The notes under the pieces: model-generated
What the model was told of the DNA's origin: nothing
The model's database searches: none
Seen by the model: only the letters and a program-made list of their open reading frames with translations
In this document: piece by piece, positions 9,209-17,164 of the stretch
How the letters are laid out: each line of letters opens with the position of its first letter
Numbering within the stretch: position 1 is the stretch's first letter
Program-made: the position numbers and the translations under genes
Source: Ferruginibacter sp.
Lineage (GTDB): Bacteria > Bacteroidota > Bacteroidia > Chitinophagales > Chitinophagaceae
Direction: 5' to 3'
DNA: 63,793 nucleotides
Assembly: GCA_030831945.1 (NCBI GenBank)
Contig: JAURKC010000024.1
Location: 1-63,793 of the forward strand

Positions 9209-9760
9209 TTAATTAATTTTTAAAATTTTATAGGCTCCCTTCTTTATCAACCTTCCTGTTACTGGATGTGTGTGGCGGATATTTAAAAAATATTGTCCTG
9301 CTTTTAGACCACTTAGGTTCCAGTTTTCTAGAGCTCCCATTCCATTGTATACAACGATTTTCTCTTTTAACTTTACTCCCTTTTCATCCAACAACTCAAG
9401 CTGATCATTGCCCTTACTGGCATGAAGAATATTGATATGCAATTCATTTCTTACTGGATTGGGATATACCACTACTTCATTGGTTAAAAAAGAAGGAACC
9501 AAATTATTTTCTGCCTGATTATGTACACTGAACTGCAAAAGGCCATTGGTAAATAAATATCGATCACTATTGTCCATGATATTGACAGCGGCAGATTCGC
9601 CTACACTCCACTCCACACTGTAATTGCCTTTGGTAATTTGATTGCCGGCTATGTTAATGGCATAAGGAGCCGACAGTTGTGCAGAAGCTGCACCACCTGA
9701 TAAAATGGAAATAAGAAAGAGAAGAAAAAACTGAGTAGAAAATATTTTACGTTGGGGCAT
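9209..9760 (-). CDS. Small secreted protein with T9SS type A C-terminal sorting domain
   Basis: The 183-residue protein has a signal peptide (residues 1-27, ending SAQ), a compact N-terminal beta region, and a C-terminal type IX secretion sorting domain of about 80 residues. That domain starts near VVYPNPVRNELHI and ends GAYKILKIN, with the usual GLKAGQYFLNI strand. The protein is therefore exported across the outer membrane by the T9SS and probably anchored or released there. It is upstream of the fibre-like gene on the same strand and separated from it by repeats. A 95-96% identical copy is cut by the left edge of the window. The small non-CTD part gives no recognisable enzyme. Confidence 0.85.
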   Translation of the reverse strand: MPQRKIFSTQFFLLFLISILSGGAASAQLSAPYAINIAGNQITKGNYSVEWSVGESAAVNIMDNSDRYLFTNGLLQFSVHNQAENNLVPSFLTNEVVVYPNPVRNELHINILHASKGNDQLELLDEKGVKLKEKIVVYNGMGALENWNLSGLKAGQYFLNIRHTHPVTGRLIKKGAYKILKIN

Positions 9761-9930
9761 TTTTTTTCTTTGTGGTAATTAAAGCACAAAGAAAATACTA
9801 TAGAGATAATTCGACGTTAAACTATATTAAGATTTTAGCAAAAACTGAAAATCTTAAAATATTTTAACAAGATTATTTAAAATTGTAATAAATAGAAATT
9901 TTTCTATTTGTGAGTTTCATTGTGAGCGTT

Positions 9931-10527
9931 CTAAACACCTGCATTTTTTCTGCTCTTTTTAACATTGGATAAATGCACTGGAGTGATTCCTAAGTAAGAA
10001 GCAATCATGTGTTGGGGAACTCTTTGATGAATATTAGGAAACATTTTTTCTAAATCATCATACCGATCTACCAATGATTTTGTATCAATATCAACAATAT
10101 AGTCAACCAATTCCAACGCATGAGCTTCTGCCAAAAACCTTCCCACCATATGCGCTACCTTACTATGTTCCTCCATAAATTTAAGGGCTTGCAATGGAAT
10201 TGATATCAGTTCACAATCTTCTAAACACTTAATATTCAACTTCGCTCTATACTCATTTTTATAATTATAGAGTGCATACCCGGTAAATAACATATTTTCT
10301 ATTCGAAAGCCATAAATACTAATGCCTCCGTCGATTTTATTCACATAATTTTTAATGATACCCTGATTGATAAAATAAATACAGTTTTGTTTAACCCCTG
10401 CTTCCATCACTACCTCTCCTTTTTGAAAATGAACAATCTCGCAATATTGAACTAGTTGGTCAAAGTCAGCATCATTTAAACCAAAGGGCAAGATGTACTG
10501 CTTAAAATTTTCAAAAACTTTATTCAT
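9931..10527 (-). CDS. Crp/Fnr family transcriptional regulator
   Basis: The 198-residue protein has an N-terminal cyclic-nucleotide-binding-like beta-barrel (FQKGEVVMEAGVKQNCIYFI at about 35-54) and a C-terminal winged helix whose recognition part reads VPQHMIASYLGITPVHLSNV. The PRQMIAxYLGxxPxxLSxx pattern is typical of Bacteroidota Crp/Fnr proteins. The residues that contact cAMP phosphate in Crp are not evident, so the effector is unknown. It lies 17 nt downstream of a close paralogue, forming a two-gene regulatory operon. The convergent repeat of family members suggests division of targets after duplication (inference). Confidence 0.85.
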   Translation of the reverse strand: MNKVFENFKQYILPFGLNDADFDQLVQYCEIVHFQKGEVVMEAGVKQNCIYFINQGIIKNYVNKIDGGISIYGFRIENMLFTGYALYNYKNEYRAKLNIKCLEDCELISIPLQALKFMEEHSKVAHMVGRFLAEAHALELVDYIVDIDTKSLVDRYDDLEKMFPNIHQRVPQHMIASYLGITPVHLSNVKKSRKNAGV

Positions 10528-10544
10528 AGTATCAATTATTACTT

Positions 10545-11153
10545 TTATGCAAGTTGGGTACTTATATTTTTTCTGCTTTTTTTAATAGTGGATAAATAAA
10601 CTGGAGTAACTCCTAAATAAGAAGCAATCATGTGCTGGGGAACCCTTTGATGAATATTAGGAAAGGCTCTTTCTAAATTATCATATCGCTCAAGGATGGA
10701 CAAGGTATCTCGGTCAATTACATATTTTACCATTTCTAGTACATGCGCCTCTGCCATAAATCTGCCCAATCGCTCTCCAAATTTCATGTGCTCAATACAA
10801 TATTTGATTACAACTAAGGGCACTTTTATAAATATGCATTCCTCCAAACATTGAACACTCACCAGCGCTTTTAATTCATCCGCGTAGTTATAAGGAGCAT
10901 ATCCAGTAACCTGCATATTTTCAATTCTGAAATTATAAATCTTGGATTCCCCTTCCTTGGTATCGATGAAATTTCTTACAATCCCCTTTACAATAAAATA
11001 TAAATTTTCTTGCTTTTCCCCCGCCTTTATCATAATATGCCCTTTGGGTAAGGATAAAATATCGCAACTTTTATTAAGCACTTCCAATTCTGCATCACTT
11101 ATTTCGACCCGCTGCTTTATAAAACGATTGAAATTGATGAAAGGATCTAACAT
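10545..11153 (-). CDS. Crp/Fnr family transcriptional regulator (tandem paralogue)
   Basis: The protein is about 202 residues from ATG 11153 (MLDPFINFNRFI). It has the same architecture as the downstream gene: cNMP-binding barrel (LPKGHIMIKAGEKQENLYFI) and C-terminal HTH (VPQHMIASYLGVTPVYLSTI). An in-frame TTG at 11186 would add 11 hydrophobic residues, but that codon sits in a perfect palindrome, so the ATG is preferred. The 48-bp palindrome at 11182-11229 lies just upstream and is a candidate site for autoregulation by these dimeric regulators, or a mobile relic. The ligand is unknown. Confidence 0.85.
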   Translation of the reverse strand: MLDPFINFNRFIKQRVEISDAELEVLNKSCDILSLPKGHIMIKAGEKQENLYFIVKGIVRNFIDTKEGESKIYNFRIENMQVTGYAPYNYADELKALVSVQCLEECIFIKVPLVVIKYCIEHMKFGERLGRFMAEAHVLEMVKYVIDRDTLSILERYDNLERAFPNIHQRVPQHMIASYLGVTPVYLSTIKKSRKNISTQLA

Positions 11154-11181
11154 AAGAATATATAAATTGATTTTAATGGAT

Positions 11182-11229
11182 AACAATTTGCAGTTTAATC
11201 GAATTAATTCGATTAAACTGCAAATTGTT
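11182..11229. repeat. 48-bp perfect palindrome upstream of the Crp/Fnr pair
   Basis: Each half is 24 nt; the left half starts AACAATTTGCAGTTTAATCG and the centre is AATT. All 24 base pairs match. It lies 29 bp upstream of the preferred start codon at 11153. It could be an operator, a cruciform-forming site or a bidirectional hairpin. Confidence 0.9.
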
Positions 11230-11258
11230 GCGAAACAAAAAAAACTCCAAATTGGAAC

Positions 11259-11299
11259 TGTAAAATGGGCACTTCACATTGTAAAGCGGACACTTCACA
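11259..11299. repeat. Two 20-bp direct repeats resembling an IS21-type terminal end
   Basis: Two 20-bp units of the form TGTAAAnnGGnCACTTCACA, 17 of 20 identical, are separated by one base. Several such units in a row at an element end are typical of IS21-family transposons. No transposase gene is nearby, so this would be a solo end or a chance similarity. Confidence 0.45.
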
Positions 11300-11311
11300 A
11301 TTGACAATCAA

Positions 11312-12355
11312 CTACTTAAGGGTATTAATATAATCAGAGGGAGTCATTCCTACAAACTTATTAAAAGCACTGTACATAGTTCTTCGAGTTCCAAAACCCG
11401 ACATTTCCGACAACGCTTCAATGGTAAAGGACTCGTATTTTTTAGCTCTCAATAATTCTTTTAAGTATTCAATCCTATTTTGATTTAATAAATCGCTAAA
11501 ATTTTCATCCAACTCATTTTTAAAGAAATCTACCACCTCCTCTTTACTACGATTTAGCTTGAGGGCAAAATCATCCAAACTAGCTTTCGGGTTCAGGTAA
11601 TAATTGTTAAAATAAAACATGAATTCAAAATCCTTGAATAATATACCCTTATTTTTTATTAGGAGCCTATTGAAAGAGGTATCCTGGCGATGATCATCTA
11701 AAAATTTCGGTCGATACAAAATAAACAATAGTAGCATCAACCGTGTTGAAAACAAGGTTACTCTAGAATCAAAATAATACAATAATGTCCCTTTTAAATA
11801 CACAATATAAAATACAGCGTGTAATGCCATTAAAAATATACAACTATAAATGATGAGGCTAAACCATTTTCTTATTTTAGCATCATATAAATTTTCTGTT
11901 GGTTTCTGTTGGTGTAATTTAATACCAATATATAATATAGACAGACAACACATAATGAAATAAAGTGCAAAAACAAATTGATTAAAAAAAGTAAACTTAT
12001 TTAGTAAAACAGCCGCCTTGTAAACAGGGAATTGAAAACCATAATTAAATACAATAATAAAAAGCAAAATAAAAAACAGTTCTAAACCTATTACTAGTTT
12101 AGGTACTTTTTTTGCAAAAATTATAAAGAAGAAATTAATTGTTAATAAAGTAGATACAATCCTAAAAATGTCTTTGTAAATCTGTAATTGATATCCATAT
12201 TCAGAAAAAAAGTCCAAACAACTAGCTACCGTTATAGAGAATAGAATAACGATCATCAGGTATCCCAACAAAGAAAATTTTTGAACATTTTTAATATTTT
12301 CAAGAATAGAAAATATTCCCAATAAGATTAAGCCAAAAGCTAATTGTGAATACAT
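11312..12355 (-). CDS. Membrane-anchored AraC-family transcriptional regulator
   Basis: The 347-residue protein has about seven hydrophobic segments in its first 220 residues (for example FGLILLGIFSILENI and LLTINFFFIIFAKKV), then a cytoplasmic C-terminal AraC HTH domain of about 100 residues. The second helix-turn-helix reads FTIEALSEMSGFGTRRTMYS, followed by AFNKFVGMTPSDYI, the family signature. Such 7TM-AraC proteins are common in Bacteroidota and are thought to sense a membrane or extracytoplasmic signal. It is divergent from the MFS transporter, with a minisatellite between them. Regulation of that transporter is possible but not shown. Confidence 0.8.
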   Translation of the reverse strand: MYSQLAFGLILLGIFSILENIKNVQKFSLLGYLMIVILFSITVASCLDFFSEYGYQLQIYKDIFRIVSTLLTINFFFIIFAKKVPKLVIGLELFFILLFIIVFNYGFQFPVYKAAVLLNKFTFFNQFVFALYFIMCCLSILYIGIKLHQQKPTENLYDAKIRKWFSLIIYSCIFLMALHAVFYIVYLKGTLLYYFDSRVTLFSTRLMLLLFILYRPKFLDDHRQDTSFNRLLIKNKGILFKDFEFMFYFNNYYLNPKASLDDFALKLNRSKEEVVDFFKNELDENFSDLLNQNRIEYLKELLRAKKYESFTIEALSEMSGFGTRRTMYSAFNKFVGMTPSDYINTLK

Positions 12356-12372
12356 GAAGACAGGATATATTC

Positions 12373-12380
12373 CAAAATTA
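12373..12380 (-). promoter_or_regulatory. Candidate -7 element for the AraC-type gene
   Basis: On the minus strand the sequence reads TAATTTTG, matching the Bacteroidota -7 consensus TAnnTTTG, about 18 nt before the ATG at 12355. No good -33 TTTG is found at the expected distance. Confidence 0.4.
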
Positions 12381-12668
12381 GGGAATTCTTAGATGTTTAG
12401 GGGAGGATTATTATTGTTTGGGCTTTAAATGCGGGTTTAGGCGAGTGTAATTATAGTTTGAGTTATTTAATTCGGGTTTAGGGGAGTAGGATTATAGTTG
12501 GTGATTTTAAATTCGGGTTTAGGGGAATAGGATTATTGTGTGTGCTTTTAAATTCGGGTTTAGAGGTTTAGGGGAGTATGATTATAGTTTGAGTTTTAAA
12601 ACTCAGGTTTAGGCGAGTAGGATTATTTTGTGTGCTTTTAAATTCGGGTTTAGAGGTTTAGACCAAAC
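12381..12668. repeat. 41-bp minisatellite, locus B
   Basis: There are about six to seven tandem units, mostly 41 bp, of the form GGGTTTAGGGGAGTAGGATT followed by an AT-rich half ending TTTTAAATTC. One unit carries an extra GTTTAGAG, giving 49 bp. It is the same unit family as at 8945-9108. It fills the divergent intergenic region between the AraC-type gene and the MFS gene. Confidence 0.85.
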
Positions 12669-12750
12669 ACCATTCACTATTCACCATTCACTATTCACAA
12701 TTCACCATTCACAATTCACCATTCACCATTCACCATTCACCATTCACCCA
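12669..12750. repeat. CCATTCAC simple-repeat array, locus B
   Basis: These are short repeats of CCATTCA(C/T) and CAATTCAC type with no regular spacers. A short open frame across it would encode FTIHHS repeats and is not considered a gene. The segment from 12751 to 12864 shows nothing further. Confidence 0.85.
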
Positions 12751-12864
12751 TCACCTCATTTTTATAAATACAAAGCAACGATTAAAATTAAATATACCTT
12801 TACTAAATCAAGAACCATCTAATAAAGTTTCTGATTATATAATATTGAGCCTGCTAAAAATTCT

Positions 12865-14112
12865 ATGATGCAAAAAAGATTCTGGGTCCTTATTGTTCTG
12901 GCAATATTTTCCATTATTACCTATATCGATAGAACCTCCATCTCCATCACAGGAAGTCTAATTACACAAGATCTTCATTTAAGTGAAAAAGAATTTGGCT
13001 GGATACTCGGTTCCTTCGCATTTGCCTATGGCATTTTTGAAATACCAGCAGGACTTTGGGGAGATTTAAAAGGGCCCAAGTCCATCATCCTTAGAATTGT
13101 ATTGTCTTGGTCGGTATTTACCATCCTAACTGGATTTTCTTACACCTTCACCATGCTATTCATTATCCGTTTTTTATTCGGAATGGGTGAAGCTGGTGCC
13201 TACCCCAATGCAACGATTGTAATACAAAGATGGTTTCCCAAACAAGAAACTGGACGCGCTCAATCCATCATCTGGATTGCAAGTCGCATTGGTGCAGCAC
13301 TCGCACCATTCTTGGCCGTTAGTATTATGATGACCTGGGGATGGCGCTATGTGTTTTATATTTTTGGTGTACTTGGTTTACTATGGGCAATATTTTGGAG
13401 CTTTTGGTTTCAAAATGAACCAAAAAATATGCCTGGGATTAAAGAAGCTGAATTAAAACATATTGAAGAAGGAAGAGAAATAAAAACGCATAAAAATAGT
13501 CTTCAAGTTTTTTTGAAAATTATTAAAACGCCCAACGTATGGGCATTAATGGGTATGTACCATTGCTTATTGTATGGCGCTTATTTTTATCTTTCCTGGA
13601 TGCCTAAATATTTAAAAAATGGAAAACATATTGATGATGCACATATTGCATTCTTGGCTTCCTTACCCTTTATATTAGGCACCATCGGTTGCTTTTGTGG
13701 TGGATTTTTATCTGATTTTATAGCCAAGAAAAAAGGATTGAAATGGGGAAGGCGTTCCGTAGGCATGTTCGGATTAATTATGTCTGGCTGTTGCATGGTA
13801 GGTTCTACTTTGATTGTAGACCCCACAAGTTCTATCATTGTACTAGCCTTTGGTCTAGCTTTTAAAGACTTTACCCTACCGGTATCCTGGGCTACTTCTG
13901 CTGATATTGGTGGTCAAAATTCAGGAGCCGTAGCGGGTGCCATGGGAATGGCTGGACAATTAGGCTCTACCATTATGTCAATCGCTTTTGGATATATTTT
14001 AACCGCCACCGGCAGCTGGGATATACCCGTAAGAATCATCGGAATAATTGTTATTTGCGGTGGCTTTATTTGGTTAAAAATTGACCCTACTAAAAAGATT
14101 GTATTTGAATAA
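12865..14112 (+). CDS. MFS transporter, anion:cation symporter (hexuronate/sugar-acid type)
   Basis: The 415-residue protein has twelve predicted membrane helices and the ACS-type signature FLFGMGEAGAYPNA at about 107-120. It begins RFWVLIVLAIFSIITYIDRT, as in ExuT/GudP-like transporters of hexuronates, glucarate or galactonate. It contains the central loop expected between helices 6 and 7 (about 190-220). The start is ATG 12865; ATG 12868 is equally possible. No catabolic gene lies next to it, so the substrate cannot be assigned. The divergent AraC-type regulator is the only regulatory neighbour. Confidence 0.85.
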   Translation: MMQKRFWVLIVLAIFSIITYIDRTSISITGSLITQDLHLSEKEFGWILGSFAFAYGIFEIPAGLWGDLKGPKSIILRIVLSWSVFTILTGFSYTFTMLFIIRFLFGMGEAGAYPNATIVIQRWFPKQETGRAQSIIWIASRIGAALAPFLAVSIMMTWGWRYVFYIFGVLGLLWAIFWSFWFQNEPKNMPGIKEAELKHIEEGREIKTHKNSLQVFLKIIKTPNVWALMGMYHCLLYGAYFYLSWMPKYLKNGKHIDDAHIAFLASLPFILGTIGCFCGGFLSDFIAKKKGLKWGRRSVGMFGLIMSGCCMVGSTLIVDPTSSIIVLAFGLAFKDFTLPVSWATSADIGGQNSGAVAGAMGMAGQLGSTIMSIAFGYILTATGSWDIPVRIIGIIVICGGFIWLKIDPTKKIVFE

Positions 14113-14270
14113 ATATTATTTTACTACAATTTAAATTACAGATATTTCAGTCTGAGGATTTAAATAGTACTGAGGCGGACTGAGATAAAATCTTAGTTAC
14201 CACTTTTATTCATGAGAATATTATAGGAAGCAAAAAAAGTTGGCTTAAAAGGTTGACTTTTTTGAAGTAA

Positions 14271-14891
14271 TTACTTAGGGCTCACGACAAAAAAAACAGT
14301 ATCTATAAAATAAAGTATTCCATTTTGTGTTAGCACATTTTCGTCATGAAGATCTTCTAAAATTAAACCAAGTTCCTCATTAAAGTAATCATGGTTTTTG
14401 GTATTCCGAAAGCCATTGTTTTCAAGAAATTTTTTTACGATATTCAAATCTGTTTTTTCATTTGCTTTTACAAATGGCTGCTCAACTACGGCATACAAAA
14501 CATCTAAATCATTGTGAAATCCTAATAACTGATAGGCAGTATCTGGAAAAAATAAATTATTAAGCAAAAGGTTACGAAAATAATCAACCCAACTAGCATA
14601 ATAAATTGCATCATTCAATTTCAAAACAGTTAAACCATCTTTCAGGTATACCTTCTATTCTGCACCTTGTGAAACATACAAATCTATATTGATATATTCT
14701 ACCCAAAGATAATTGTCGTCTGCAAATTGAATTAGGCTCTTTGTTTCTTCTTCTTTTTGCTGCTGCTGTTGGTCTTTAACCATTGAACTTGCTCTTTGGC
14801 TTCCTTCAAGGTAACTGCAGGTTGTTTGGATAAGATGATGGTGCCTAACTTGGCTCGTTCCTGAAAGGATATGTTGTATGTCATCTTTCAT
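14271..14891 (-). pseudogene. Polyvalent-protein kinase-domain gene interrupted by one in-frame amber codon
   Basis: Two reading stretches on the same frame, 14891-14658 and 14654-14271, are separated only by TAG at 14655-14657. Around it the protein reads SQGAE-stop-KVYLKDG. In the putative polyvalent protein kinase family, as I know it from Bacteroidota, a Gln is expected here (GAEQKVYLKD), so CAG to TAG is the simplest event. Other family motifs are FPDTAYQLLGFHN, VVEQPFVKA and LGLILEDLHDENVL near the C-terminus. The combined length of 206 codons is the usual size. Either the gene is a fresh pseudogene, or a suppressor or alternative start yields a C-terminal fragment. Several other genes here end in TAG, so TAG is a stop in this organism. 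Confidence 0.75.
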
Positions 14892-15164
14892 GCAGTTTTT
14901 AGATTAATAAAGTTAATCAATTATTTCAATCATTCTTTTTTTGAACTTTTCTTGATAAAATACTCCTTTTAATAGGGGCAAAATGATTAATTGGAAGCAT
15001 TTTATTACACTTATTAATTTATAGAATTCCCATATTTCATTACCTAATTGGTTAAAAGGCAGTAAAATGAGTATTACTAATGGTGATAAATGAAGCTCAA
15101 CTTAATTTACTGAATTTTTATATTCCTCAAAATAAATTAGATTAAACTTCAAAAAATAAAAGTC

Positions 15165-15275
15165 TCTTTTTTATATAAACCGTTGAAACGGTTTTGTTTG
15201 AAATTTTATTTTCATAGCCCACGGTTTAAACCGTGGGCTATGAAATCAAACGATTTATATCCAATGGATTTATCT
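15165..15275. repeat. REP-like element, copy 1
   Basis: It consists of three successive inverted repeats: AACCGTTGAAACGGTT, a perfect 36-bp palindrome at 15210-15245 with core GCCCACGGTTTAAACCGTGG, and a TCCAATGGA stem. A second copy with the same order lies at 18832-18945. Elements of this look are widespread in Bacteroidota and may be mobilised by REP-associated tyrosine transposases, none of which is present here. Confidence 0.75.
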
Positions 15276-15345
15276 ATTAGTATATTTTTATATAAACCGC
15301 CAATTGATCGATTTCGATTTTTTCAAAATATAATTAACATAAAAA

Positions 15346-15457
15346 CAACACCTTAATTTTCTTGAAAAATCTTCCTATCCAACTTCGGCAGTCTGTGTTC
15401 AAATTTCGTTCTCGCTGCATTGAAAATCAACGACTTTCTAAAAAACTTGGTTCCTTT
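15346..15457. repeat. Degenerate dispersed repeat, copy A
   Basis: It shares blocks such as CCTTnATTTTCT, AAAATCTTC and GAAAATCAAnGACTT, in the same order and similar spacing, with 48158-48265; the first block also occurs at 49810-49850. It is non-coding and of unknown origin. Confidence 0.5.
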
Positions 15458-15558
15458 ATTGGGTAATAAAAATATCGGTCCATAATAGTTCAAATCAAAT
15501 AATCTATTTTTTTGATATTATTTCCAATTGTAGAAAAACTTAAATTTACAAAAAAACA

Positions 15559-17163
15559 ATGCCTCTTACTCCCCAAACTAGTGCTTTAGGTTTAACTACT
15601 TACAAAGGCAGTTGGTTGCCCCAGCAAACAAAACATTTGCTAAATCGAACTTTGTTTGGTGCAAAAGCAACTGACATAAAATACTTTTTAGATAAAGGAG
15701 TTATTGCAAGTGTAGATGAATTGTTGAATGTACAATCAAGCACAATACCTCCTCCACTAAATGAATATAATTCAACAACATTTACTGATCCAAATGTGCC
15801 CATTGGTAAAACTTGGATAAATGATATATCTACAGACGGCACAATTAATAGTTATCGTAGAAGTAGTTATAAGAAATGGCTAGTCAGTGTTTGGGCAGGA
15901 CAAGAAAGAACTATTCGTGAAAAGCTAACCCTCTTTTGGAGCAATCATTTTGGTACAGAAGCAGATGCAATAGTATATGGTTCAATGACCTACCATCACC
16001 ATCAAATACTAAGAAATAATTGTGTTGGTAATTTTAAGCAAATGGTTCGTGCTGTTACCTCAGACCCAGGAATGTTAAGGTATTTGAATGGCTATTTAAG
16101 CACTAAAACAGCACCAGATGAAAACTACGGAAGAGAATTGCAAGAATTATTTACAGTAGGGAAAGATGGTGGCGCTAAATACAGTGAAGATGATGTAAAA
16201 AATGCTGCAAAGGTTTTAACAGGATGGAAAATTGATGCAAATTTTAATCCAGTTTTTGATAGCAATAGACACGATACTACCAATAAAACCTTTTCTGCTT
16301 TTTACAACAATACAACCATCACAGGAAAAACATCAACTAATGGAGCCTTAGAAACAGACGAGTTGTTGACTATGATTTTTCAAAAGTCAGAAGTAGCAAA
16401 ATTTATATGTCGAAAAATATACAGATATTTTGTCTACTATGCTATTGATGATGTTGTAGAAACAAATATAATAACCCCATTAGCCAATGCCTTCATCGCA
16501 AATAATTTTGAAATAAAGCCAGTATTAAAACTACTTTTATCTAGTGAGCATTTTTATGATACTTTATATATAGGTTGCCAAATTAAAAGTCCTACCGATC
16601 ATGTTATTACCTTTTTAAGGCAATTTGAAATAGTATTTCCAGATGCAATAACTGATTATTCTGATTCATATTTCTTGTATAACAATATGGTAACTCAACT
16701 GATAAGTATGGGGCAGAACCCTGTTGATCCCCCCAATGTTTCAGGTTGGCCGGCTTATTACCAAGCTCCAGATTATAATGAGCTTTGGATCAATGCTGAT
16801 ACCTTACCAAAGCGTAATAAATTTACTGATTTGATGTTGGAAATTGGCTATACCAAGAATGGAAAAAAAATCATTGCAAATACCATACAATTTGCTAAAA
16901 CAGCTTGCCCCAATCCTTCGGATCCAAATGCATTAATTGAAAGTTTTTTTTCATTTTTAGTATCAACAGATATATCCACCTCTTTAAAATCCAATTTGAA
17001 AACTCAAATTTTATTAACTGGACAAGCATCTGATTATTATTGGACCGATGCATGGAATAATTATATTACAAATCCAACCACCATCAATTTTAATATAGTG
17101 AATACTAGGCTCAAAACTTTATTAAAATATATTATGAATTTACCAGACTATCAATTACAATAA
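15559..17163 (+). CDS. DUF1800 family protein
   Basis: The 534-residue protein belongs to the DUF1800 family: an N-terminal LLNRTLFGAKATDIKYFLD motif, a central GRELQELFTVGKD stretch (DUF1800 hallmark NxxRELLELFxxG), DVKNAAKVLTGWKID, and a C-terminal NPVDPPNVSGWPAY segment. It has no clear signal peptide at the chosen ATG. The DUF1501 gene follows after one base, the standard pairing for these families. Their joint biochemical role is unknown; the partner carries a T9SS sorting domain, which points to a secreted pair. The operon is bracketed by two REP-like elements. Confidence 0.85.
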   Translation: MPLTPQTSALGLTTYKGSWLPQQTKHLLNRTLFGAKATDIKYFLDKGVIASVDELLNVQSSTIPPPLNEYNSTTFTDPNVPIGKTWINDISTDGTINSYRRSSYKKWLVSVWAGQERTIREKLTLFWSNHFGTEADAIVYGSMTYHHHQILRNNCVGNFKQMVRAVTSDPGMLRYLNGYLSTKTAPDENYGRELQELFTVGKDGGAKYSEDDVKNAAKVLTGWKIDANFNPVFDSNRHDTTNKTFSAFYNNTTITGKTSTNGALETDELLTMIFQKSEVAKFICRKIYRYFVYYAIDDVVETNIITPLANAFIANNFEIKPVLKLLLSSEHFYDTLYIGCQIKSPTDHVITFLRQFEIVFPDAITDYSDSYFLYNNMVTQLISMGQNPVDPPNVSGWPAYYQAPDYNELWINADTLPKRNKFTDLMLEIGYTKNGKKIIANTIQFAKTACPNPSDPNALIESFFSFLVSTDISTSLKSNLKTQILLTGQASDYYWTDAWNNYITNPTTINFNIVNTRLKTLLKYIMNLPDYQLQ

Positions 17164-17164
17164 A

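Larger units (their letters stand above)
14892..15558. other. 667-bp gene-free region with repeat elements
   Basis: No coding sequence is seen. The region holds a REP-like hairpin cluster (15165-15275), a second partial copy of its left end near 15285-15300, and a degenerate dispersed repeat (15346-15457). The rest is plain AT-rich DNA. A TAAATTTA stretch before the DUF1800 start is one base off the -7 consensus. Confidence 0.7.

Noticed and set aside
12669..12750. Possible CRISPR array
   Set aside because: Units are 7-10 bp and abut or overlap with no spacers of constant length; no cas genes are in the window.
12628..12822. Short plus-strand open frame encoding FTIHHS-type repeats
   Set aside because: It is only the translation of the CCATTCAC simple-repeat array; composition and position show no gene.
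14655..14657. TAG reassigned as a sense codon
   Set aside because: Several intact genes end in TAG at the expected family length (dprA, the AEC transporter, the AraC-type gene, DUF2147), so TAG is a normal stop.
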